Positions 57,991 through 64,000 of a stretch of DNA of 64,000 bases are shown piece after piece; positions within the stretch are counted from its first letter, which is position 1; each line of letters begins with the position of its first letter. The stretch covers positions 1,240,001-1,304,000 of the forward strand of contig NZ_CP039121.1 in the NCBI RefSeq assembly GCF_014131735.1, in the 5' to 3' direction. Source of the DNA: Lactiplantibacillus plantarum (GTDB lineage Bacteria; Bacillota; Bacilli; Lactobacillales; Lactobacillaceae). Below the pieces are notes generated by a model. That model was not told where the DNA came from and ran no database searches. It saw only the letters and a program-made list of their open reading frames with translations. A program made the position numbers and the translations under genes.

Positions 57991-59253
57991 ATGCTGGTTT
58001 TTTTACTGCAGATATTAATCAATCGTGAGCTTCGACAGAAGCGAGTCTATGCGACTGTTGCGGTTATGACCGTACTTCTAACTGTGATCTACATGTTGTA
58101 TGACGACTATTCGGATATCATCACGTTCATTGTGAACATGGGGTTACTGGCGTTTGTACGGCGCAAAAAGTACTTTATTGTGACGAGTCTAACGGCCACA
58201 CTCGCCTACATTCTTTTTAGTTTCTTTGGCAATTATGCGACGGAGTCGATTTTTCACTTATTCAACTTGGGTTTGAATGACTGGAGTGGCTGGCTATTTG
58301 AAGCCATCGGTGAAACAATTGTCACAGCTTGTATGTTGGCAGTCGCCGCTAGTTTCAAGGTCTTAAAGAAGCGTTATCCGCGGCAATTTGTAGACGGGCT
58401 AACGTTGAACGTGATTGTCAGTGCTTTGGCTGTAGTTGCGGTCGCGTTTTTTACCATCACGACTGCGGCGGATAATTATAATATTGGCTCAGGATTTTTG
58501 GGGATTCTAATGTTGATTCTAGTGGCTATCTTGCTGATCAACGCCGGAACGTTTCTTTACCTGTTCTATAGTTATACATTGCGGGTTCAAAATAACCGGC
58601 AAGCTTTGGAACGGCAACAATATGATATTTATGTCAAAAATTTGGAAAATAGTTATCAAAATTTACGTAAGTTTCGCCATGATTATCAAAACATCTTACT
58701 GTCCTTGGGTGAGTATATTCAGACAGCTGATGATCCTGAATTACAACAATATTTTCGTCAAGTTGTGACCAAGTCTAAGCAAAGTCTAAATCGTGATTTT
58801 GGACACTTTGACAATTTAGAACAAATCAAGGACAAACCATTGAAAGCCATTATTCAGAGTAAGTTTTCCGTTGCGCGCCAAGCTGGAATTCAAGTACGCT
58901 TGGAAGCCAACGACCCGATTGCGGCAATTGCAATTGATTCAGTGACGTTATCACGGGTGAGTGGCATCTTGTTAGACAATGCCATCGAAGCGGTGAAGGG
59001 TCAGAGTGGTGGTCAGATTGCGGTCGCACTTGTTAAGTATCCCCGCATGGTGGAGTTGATTTTTGCCAATTCATTGAATCATCCGATTGAGCGCCTGGAT
59101 GAGCTGATGGTTGCTGGGCATACTTCGAAAGGTGCTGGTCATGGGCAAGGGTTAGCAACCGTTCGTGAGTTGTTAGATCCATTAGCTAACGTGACTTATG
59201 AAGTGAGCTCCCATCAACGATTCGAATTTATTATTAGTATTGAAAGTGAGTGA
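57991..59253 (+). CDS. AgrC/HPK10-type sensor histidine kinase
   Basis: A 420-residue kinase from the first ATG. The N-terminal ~210 residues hold about six membrane helices; the kinase part has the HPK10 phospho-acceptor segment KFRHDYQNILLSLGEYI near residue 225 and the N-box GILLDNAIEAVKG; the G-box TSKGAGHGQGLATV follows. HPK10 kinases usually sense peptide pheromones. The ribosome site GGAGGGGAG is 57 bases before the ATG, and membrane-helix-like sequence YVYWYIAAFEHWYSV runs in frame from it, so translation may begin earlier at a non-ATG codon near 57940. The response regulator overlaps by 4 bases. Confidence 0.85.
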   Translation: MLVFLLQILINRELRQKRVYATVAVMTVLLTVIYMLYDDYSDIITFIVNMGLLAFVRRKKYFIVTSLTATLAYILFSFFGNYATESIFHLFNLGLNDWSGWLFEAIGETIVTACMLAVAASFKVLKKRYPRQFVDGLTLNVIVSALAVVAVAFFTITTAADNYNIGSGFLGILMLILVAILLINAGTFLYLFYSYTLRVQNNRQALERQQYDIYVKNLENSYQNLRKFRHDYQNILLSLGEYIQTADDPELQQYFRQVVTKSKQSLNRDFGHFDNLEQIKDKPLKAIIQSKFSVARQAGIQVRLEANDPIAAIAIDSVTLSRVSGILLDNAIEAVKGQSGGQIAVALVKYPRMVELIFANSLNHPIERLDELMVAGHTSKGAGHGQGLATVRELLDPLANVTYEVSSHQRFEFIISIESE

Positions 59254-60026
59254 GCAGCGTGTTAAAGACCTTTGTTGTGGAAGACGATCCTGAACAATTA
59301 GCAACCTTAAAGCAAATCATTAAGAATCATATTATGATTAATGATTTTGATATGGAACTGACCTTAGCAACCGGACAAGCACAAACGTTGTTGGACTATG
59401 TCGAGACCAATTCCGATCTTGAGGGACTCTACTTTTTAGATATTGAATATCCTGGGCAAGACTTAAATGGCCTAGCACTGGCGACTCGAATTCGCGAGGC
59501 GGATGTTAATGCGCGGATTGTCTTCGTGTCGACCCATTCTGAAATGGCCTTTTTGACCTTTGAACGACGAATCGAACCACTGGACTTTATTGTGAAAGAT
59601 TTGGGTCAAGAAACGGTCAAAGCCAAAGTGGAGACAGATATTCGGGTTGCTTATGAACGTTATACCAAGCAAGCAGTCACCAGCAAGGCCATGTTTTCTT
59701 ACTCTAAGGGTGGTCAGCTCTTCAATGTTCCATTAGATCAGGTGTTATTTATCGAGACTGGAGCAGTTCGTAACAAGCTGGTTCTCCATTTAACAGATCG
59801 AATTGTTCAATACAATGGTAAGATTAGTGATGAAACCGTGGCCCACCCAGAGTTATTCCGGGTTCATAAGAGTTTCTTGGTGAACCCGCAAATGCTAGTA
59901 CGAATTGATAAGCAACATCAGCTTGGCTACTTTGAAAATGGCGAGTCGGTCGATATTGCGATTCGTAAAATGCATGATTTAATCGCATTAATCAAGCGTT
60001 CCGAACTGGCAGTCACGTTTAGCTAG
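59250..60026 (+). CDS. LytTR response regulator (AgrA-type)
   Basis: A 258-residue regulator. The receiver domain has FVVEDDPEQL at the N-terminus, the phospho-acceptor Asp in YFLDIEYPGQDLNGLAL, and conserved Ser/Lys positions (VFVSTH, DFIVKDLG). The C-terminal LytTR domain (about 145-255) includes ELFRVHKSFLVNPQML. It would bind paired 9-bp repeats. The GTG start overlaps the kinase stop (GTGA). No pheromone precursor gene of the AgrD kind could be recognised near the pair. Confidence 0.93.
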   Translation: MSSVLKTFVVEDDPEQLATLKQIIKNHIMINDFDMELTLATGQAQTLLDYVETNSDLEGLYFLDIEYPGQDLNGLALATRIREADVNARIVFVSTHSEMAFLTFERRIEPLDFIVKDLGQETVKAKVETDIRVAYERYTKQAVTSKAMFSYSKGGQLFNVPLDQVLFIETGAVRNKLVLHLTDRIVQYNGKISDETVAHPELFRVHKSFLVNPQMLVRIDKQHQLGYFENGESVDIAIRKMHDLIALIKRSELAVTFS

Positions 60027-60086
60027 CTTCGCTTAAGACTCTAATGTAACAAAATCGTTAATCAAAAGTGAATTTTAATGACGTTG

Positions 60087-60119
60087 GTGCAGGCTATTAT
60101 GAGCTTTGCACCTTTTTTG
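60087..60119 (+). terminator. Terminator of the two-component system
   Basis: GGTGCAGGC and GCTTTGCACC form a stem with small mismatches, followed by TTTTTT. Confidence 0.75.
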
Positions 60120-60193
60120 GCTTTTTAGATTAATTTGCATGTATGCTTAGACTATTAAATGCCAGCTGTGGGAGCTGGTCTGGAGGTGGCGTC

Positions 60194-60532
60194 ATGAAGC
60201 AGTTCTGGTCACTAATCTTAATGATTTTGGCCGGTTGTTTGTTAATATTTGGTTCGGAATACAGCTTGCAAGGTGATTATCATCGACGAATTCATCGGCT
60301 CACTGTGTCAAAGGTGGTTTACCATCAAAATGCTACCTCTGCAACAATCAGTGGCCGTACCAAGCACGGTGTCATTGTCACCTTAAAGAGTGGGAAACAT
60401 GTCCGTCAGGTTATTTCGAATAAGCAGAGTGGTCAATTCTATGTTAAAATGCCAGTTCATAAGCGAATTACAATTAAAGTCGTGGGGCTAAAAGCCAAAG
60501 TACTAACAGTACCAACCGGGACAAAGAGTTAG
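60194..60532 (+). CDS. Small predicted lipoprotein or membrane-anchored protein
   Basis: A 112-residue protein starting MKQFWSLILMILAGCLLIFG. The segment carries a lipobox-like LAGC at positions 12-15, but the hydrophobic stretch continues after the cysteine, so it could be a plain membrane anchor. The remainder is a basic beta-rich domain outside the membrane (ATISGRTKHGVIVTLKSGKH), a pattern seen in Ig-like or carboxypeptidase-regulatory-like folds. GGAGG lies 9 bases before the ATG. A short hairpin with TTTTTT follows at about 60540-60567. Confidence 0.65.
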   Translation: MKQFWSLILMILAGCLLIFGSEYSLQGDYHRRIHRLTVSKVVYHQNATSATISGRTKHGVIVTLKSGKHVRQVISNKQSGQFYVKMPVHKRITIKVVGLKAKVLTVPTGTKS

Positions 60533-60539
60533 ATGGGTG

Positions 60540-60567
60540 AGCGGGCAAGTTGCCGGCTCTTTTTTGA
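60540..60567 (+). terminator. Terminator of the small lipoprotein-like gene
   Basis: GAGCGGGCAA and TTGCCGGCTC form a short stem, followed by TTTTTT, 8 bases after the stop. Confidence 0.75.
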
Positions 60568-60742
60568 TGGTTAATGACTAGGACAGCGTGCCATATAAAA
60601 GCTACGGTGAACTACTCGAATTTATTTAGTTGTTAGTCGCGTTACGGGGTTGCTAAAAAATCATTAAGCTTCTAGTTTTGCGCTAGGCGCATTGTTGATT
60701 TTAGCGTACAGTAACAATGACAAGAAAAGGAGTCGTGGCTGT

Positions 60743-61114
60743 ATGTTAGTGGTTGGCATTATTTTGGTGATTGGAATCATCGGGACACTGGTTTTACGAT
60801 TTCAATTTCACTTTCGCCTCGCGATGGGCACCATTACCGAGACGGCGTTTGCCTGCTCATTGTTGAATATCGGGGTATTTTTGTTGTTTATTTTATTGGG
60901 TCAGTTAACGGGACCAATCCTGCTATCAGAATGGGCCTACTTGCCGATTTATCGGTTGTTACAAGGAGGTTTGATTCCCGTTATTGGCATTGGCTTGGCA
61001 ATTCTGGGAATGGTGCGTGAGAAAGGCCTGATGAATTGGTGGCTATTACATTTTAATGTGCTATTTTTGATTTTTGACGTGTTATTAGTCTGGCAGGGGA
61101 GTTATAAAAGTTAG
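60743..61114 (+). CDS. Small membrane protein, 123 residues
   Basis: A very hydrophobic protein with four predicted helices (about residues 2-18, 30-53, 66-88 and 95-116). The ATG at 60743 is chosen because AAAAGGAG lies 10 bases before it. I recognise no family. It converges on the broken CPBP protease gene. Confidence 0.6.
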   Translation: MLVVGIILVIGIIGTLVLRFQFHFRLAMGTITETAFACSLLNIGVFLLFILLGQLTGPILLSEWAYLPIYRLLQGGLIPVIGIGLAILGMVREKGLMNWWLLHFNVLFLIFDVLLVWQGSYKS

Positions 61115-61152
61115 GGTGGCCAGTGCCGTGACGAAGTTGTGCGTGAAGGTCG

Positions 61153-61838
61153 TCAATGCAGTAACATGATGGTAATTGCTAGGCTATTGATCACAAAGTG
61201 GAGCGCAATGGCCGCGCGAATTTTACGGGTCAGCCGATAAACAATAGCTAGCACGAGTCCCATGGTGACGTATATGAGGAAGCTCGGTAAGGTTGAACTA
61301 CTATGGAGACTACCGAAAACAATCCCGCTGAGCCCGACCTTGAGCCATTCTTGTTGAAAGAAAAGGTTAGTCAGAACGCCACGAAAAACTAACTCTTCAA
61401 CAATTGGAGTCAAAAAAACGGCGCTCAACGCCATAAGCCAAAGCGACAGAGGACTGCCGGCATTAAATTTTTAATGGCGGCGTTATTTTGTGTTTGATTC
61501 TGGTGATACAGAAGCTGGTTTATAAATTGAAAGCCGCCCTCAAAAATTAAGATGGTGAGATAGGCCATTCCAATAATTTGCCAGTCATGGTGTTGTAAGT
61601 TTTCTGATTGATAGTTGCCGGTATAGTGCCGCATTAGGGCGGTTGCCGCCAGTGCTAGGATCACAAAAATTAACAGATAGACACCTGCCAGGGTGATCTG
61701 CCAGGCTGTGAGCTGATGCTGGCGATATAATTGGTTAATTAATTTAAGTAACATTGGTGGGATCACGACCCCAACAATTAGGCCAGCAGTGAGCAACACG
61801 CGTCCGAGCCACCCCAAGCCGCGGTCAATAATTTCCAT
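61153..61838 (-). pseudogene. CPBP-family intramembrane protease, frameshifted
   Basis: Two overlapping minus-strand frames encode the two halves of one CPBP (Abi) protein. The N-terminal frame (61425-61838, 137 codons) has three or four helices and ends AAIKNLMPAVLCRFGLWR. The C-terminal frame (61153 onward) reads through GSPLSLWLMALSAVFLTPIV, then EELVFRGVL with the Glu-Glu-x3-Arg catalytic motif, FGSLHSS with the first His, and HFVINS with the second. A single base change between about 61440 and 61470 would rejoin them. Either a natural frameshift or a sequencing error could explain it. Confidence 0.75.
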
Positions 61839-62094
61839 CGGACTTCACCTCCCATGGTTGATTTTACCGCAGTGTTCAGGTTTCGACACGGATTTGCAAA
61901 TCTGAGAAAGGCATCGATGCCAGGCACAAGCGGATGATATTAATCTGGTTGAATGCTAAAAATATAATAATTGTAGAAATAATGGTTGATGCTCTATAAA
62001 AATAAAGAATAAAAAAGCATAATTCGGACAAATCTTCACACTTTCTTCACAATTATGTAATAGTATATACTTGTACCTAATAGTTATACACTTG

Positions 62095-62203
62095 TTCATT
62101 TTACTCCCCCAAAGTGGATGGACGAGCAAGTACAATCCCCCATATTGTACTTAAACCTAACTCTTTGGCCCTACTGCTACTAAGCGGTAGAGTCATTTTT
62201 TTG
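62095..62203 (+). ncRNA. Candidate C-rich small regulatory RNA
   Basis: In a 670-base gap without a gene lies ACTCCCCCAAAG (62103-62114), then a perfect 9-bp hairpin AAGTACAAT/ATTGTACTT (62128-62136 with 62144-62152) whose loop is CCCCCAT, then a second stem CTACTGC/GCGGTAG (62171-62177 with 62184-62190) followed by AGTCATTTTTTTG, which looks like an intrinsic terminator. Exposed CCCC stretches in loops are typical of Gram-positive small RNAs that pair with ribosome binding sites. No clear promoter was found, so this is a candidate only. Confidence 0.45.
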
Positions 62204-62459
62204 TTGCACGTCCCCAAAGTCACCGAATACAGTACCTGCAAAAAATCGTCCCTTAATACATACTTAAATTATTTTTAGCGGTCTAAACTATCAAATTCAA
62301 CTGGGTTTTATCATTTGATTTATTTTTTGCGGAATTAATGTGGCTGCAAACACCCATAATTATTTGATTGGTGCTAGCTAACGATTGTTCATATTAGCCT
62401 TGAACGGGCTAGTCTCAAAACAAAGTGACGCTAGTGTCAAAAATCAATTGGTTTAATCG

Positions 62460-62499
62460 CAACAAAAAAGGCCGAGGTTAGAAAAACCTCGACCTAGTT
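62460..62499 (-). terminator. Terminator of the MarR gene
   Basis: On the minus strand GTCGAGGTT pairs with AACCTCGGC around TTTCT and is followed by CTTTTTTGTTG. Confidence 0.85.
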
Positions 62500-62509
62500 A
62501 AGCAGTCAG

Positions 62510-62986
62510 TTAGAATGCTTCACCAGAATAGTCGACCTTTTTAGGATCGGCATTTTTGATGTGTTCGGAAGCAAAGTTAACCGTTTCGCGAATCTGGTTA
62601 TAGGTTGCTTCATCTAAACCAAGTAAATCCATGCAAGAATTAACGTGGGCAAAAATCTCTGGTTTAGCATCGATGGCTTTTTGCGACAACGAGATGTTGA
62701 CTTGGCGTTCATCGTCCGTATCGCGCTTGCGTTCGACCCAGCCTTGGGTTTGCATCCGTTTCAATAACGGGGGCAGAGTCCCGCTATCAAGGTTAACGTG
62801 TGAACCAAGTTCCCGGACCGTCATCGGACTCTTTTCCCAGAGTGCCAATAAAGTGATGTACTGCGGATAAGTCAGCTTGAAAGGTGCTAAAGCTTCGGAA
62901 TAAAAATGATTATATCGTTTGCTGGCGGTGTAGAGCGCAAAACAGAGCTGTTCGTCGAGCAAAATGTTTTTTGTTGGGGTTGCCAT
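62510..62986 (-). CDS. OhrR-like MarR-family regulator
   Basis: A 158-residue winged-helix regulator. The N-terminal LLDEQLCFALYTASKRYN matches OhrR, with its reactive cysteine (here residue 15) that senses organic peroxides. The DNA-binding part has MTVRELGSHVNLDSGTLPPL and the wing ERKRDTDDERQVNISLS. The ATG at 62986 is chosen because AAAGGAGG lies 9 bases upstream. Its own promoter region has repeated GCAATTAAT elements, which points to autoregulation. No ohr peroxidase gene is visible in the window. Confidence 0.85.
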   Translation of the reverse strand: MATPTKNILLDEQLCFALYTASKRYNHFYSEALAPFKLTYPQYITLLALWEKSPMTVRELGSHVNLDSGTLPPLLKRMQTQGWVERKRDTDDERQVNISLSQKAIDAKPEIFAHVNSCMDLLGLDEATYNQIRETVNFASEHIKNADPKKVDYSGEAF

Positions 62987-63022
62987 CAAACCGCCTCCTT
63001 TACTATCTATTTTAGTACATTG

Positions 63023-63062
63023 TACGCAATTAATTCGCCAAATGCAATTAATATTGCGCAAA
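63023..63062. promoter_or_regulatory. Candidate OhrR/MarR operator
   Basis: GCAATTAAT occurs twice (63026-63034 and 63044-63052), and the second forms the dyad GCAAT-TAAT-ATTGC (63044-63057). It lies 40-75 bases upstream of the MarR start. Confidence 0.5.
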
Positions 63063-63102
63063 TACATTGTTTTCGAACGATTTATTTATAAAAGCGGGTT
63101 AA

Positions 63103-63615
63103 TTAATTGACCTGTTGGCGTTGTTGGGACTTAATGCATGTCAGGAATAACTGGGCCATGGCCTGCTGATTGATGGCAAGTTGATGGTTGTCCGTGAACG
63201 CATAAAGTGGAACTTGTGCTGGCAATGTTTTGGCCGCGTGATCACCAACTGGAATCAGGCAGGCGATTTTTGTTTTGTCATGTACAAATTCATGAGCGTC
63301 ACGTGGGGCGGCCTTAATCGTCAGTGATGCCAATACGTGATAACCGGTCGGCATCATGTGTTGTGCATGTTTGACATGCACCCCGTGTAGTCGGGAACGT
63401 AACTGGAACCCAGACGTGGTGGTCAACTGTAACGCTTGCTTTAATTCCAATAAATAAGTTTGTTGATTATCAATATTTTTCAACCGGATCTTGAAGTGTC
63501 CGAATGGAATGGCGCGATCCTGATGTTGGACGGCTAAGGCGTGTTGTTCGACCCGCATTTTATCCTTAACGGGCTCAAAGGTATATTGTTGTAAAAGTTG
63601 TGTTGCTGTTTTCAA
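63103..63615 (-). CDS. Hypothetical protein, 170 residues
   Basis: A soluble protein rich in His and Gln, with no signal peptide or membrane helix. A mixed alpha/beta pattern can be seen (PFGHFKIRLKNIDNQQTYLL, GYHVLASLTIKAAPRDAHEF). No motif is recognised. It has a weak GGGAGTG site before the ATG and is divergent from the last gene. Confidence 0.55.
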   Translation of the reverse strand: MKTATQLLQQYTFEPVKDKMRVEQHALAVQHQDRAIPFGHFKIRLKNIDNQQTYLLELKQALQLTTTSGFQLRSRLHGVHVKHAQHMMPTGYHVLASLTIKAAPRDAHEFVHDKTKIACLIPVGDHAAKTLPAQVPLYAFTDNHQLAINQQAMAQLFLTCIKSQQRQQVN

Positions 63616-63729
63616 ACTATCACTCCCTACGATTAATTTAGTCCTTTAAAAACTTGTGGTCAAATAATTGGTTACGTTTGCGAGTGACGTCGTTTTCAAG
63701 TAAAATTAAAGTGATAGGGGGTTGGAAAA

Positions 63730-64000
63730 ATGTTTATGACAACTGGTGATTTACAGCGCTCCCATATGATTAAGGGCGTCGTCTCCGTCACAAAACACCT
63801 GATGTTTGAATCTGATGGTGTTGATCAGTTTGAACGGTTTGACGATTTAATCGAGCAAGTCAAGCCACTACTGCTACAAAAGGCAGAGGATCAAGGTGGC
63901 GACGGGTTAATTTATGTGAACTTCAATACTGAAGTCGCTCAGATGAGTGTTGCACCACGGTTTTTGATCGTAACCGGCTATGGGACGGTCGTCAAGCTCG
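63730..64000 (+). CDS. Unidentified protein, partial (YbjQ-like N-terminus possible)
   Basis: An ATG at 63730, 8 bases after AGGGGG, opens a frame that runs off the window: MFMTTGDLQRSHMIKGVVSV, then FDDLIEQVKPLLLQKAEDQG and LIYVNFNTEVAQMSVAPRFL. The start recalls YbjQ/UPF0145 heavy-metal-binding-like proteins, and the last part is a beta strand pair. The family call is tentative since the end is missing. Confidence 0.55.
   Translation, partial: MFMTTGDLQRSHMIKGVVSVTKHLMFESDGVDQFERFDDLIEQVKPLLLQKAEDQGGDGLIYVNFNTEVAQMSVAPRFLIVTGYGTVVKL

Noticed and set aside
57803..58018. A 71-codon frame before the sensor kinase as a pheromone precursor
   Set aside because: It starts at TTG with no ribosome site, lacks an AgrD-like or double-glycine leader, and overlaps the promoter and the kinase start.

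Overview
The window looks like chromosomal DNA of a lactic acid bacterium of the Lactiplantibacillus plantarum group. Supporting signs are moderate GC, strong AGGAGG-type ribosome binding sites, an SMK-box (SAM-III) leader on metK, a T-box on leuS, PepV, NRAMP transporters, TagE/Gtf-like glycosyltransferases, a serine-rich surface protein and a LytTR-heavy regulator set. The species call is recognition from family content and gene style; no database search was run.

Layout. 1-9.7 kb: nucleobase salvage (partial phosphoribosyltransferase and NCS2-like permease), an ASCH-like protein, a GNAT acetyltransferase, a metallophosphoesterase, a structured RNA candidate and a decayed membrane gene, then an overlapping ferrochelatase-mntH pair and a divergent permease/homocysteine S-methyltransferase pair (S-methylmethionine salvage). 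10-15.4 kb: a glycosyltransferase, a membrane protein, SMK-box-metK, and a 14-TM drug exporter. 15.8-28.4 kb: a surface glycoprotein locus. It has a 2896-residue serine/alanine/aspartate-rich protein with about 1100 residues of Ser-Asp repeat, then a six-hairpin-like protein, a GT4 glycosyltransferase, a stand-alone copy of the glycosyltransferase N-terminal domain, and a small membrane protein.

28.5-38.7 kb is mostly housekeeping: an MnmM-like methyltransferase, a PAP2 phosphatase, T-box-leuS, a MurJ-type flippase, an RsuA pseudouridine synthase, NAD(P)H-hydrate dehydratase, dipeptidase PepV and a UspA protein. 39-44 kb: a five-gene ugp-like operon for glycerol-3-phosphate or glycerophosphodiester uptake, ending with a phosphodiesterase. 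44-53.4 kb, minus strand: deoxynucleoside kinase, MscL, a YhgE/Pip giant membrane protein, a 55-residue protein, an ABC exporter, a regulator that fuses a degenerate ABC ATPase to a LytTR domain, and MsrA.

53.7-64 kb: a MerR-led operon (NAD(P)-binding protein and EamA transporter), a HAD phosphatase, an AgrC/AgrA-type two-component system, small membrane and lipoprotein genes, a frameshifted CPBP protease, a C-rich structured RNA candidate, an OhrR-like MarR regulator, and the start of a further gene.

The strongest leads for something not well described are: the surface glycoprotein locus with its stand-alone glycosyltransferase domain and lack of LPxTG; the LytTR/pseudo-ABC regulator with three evenly spaced 9-bp repeats before the ABC exporter; and two intergenic structured RNA candidates near 4.0 kb and 62.1 kb.
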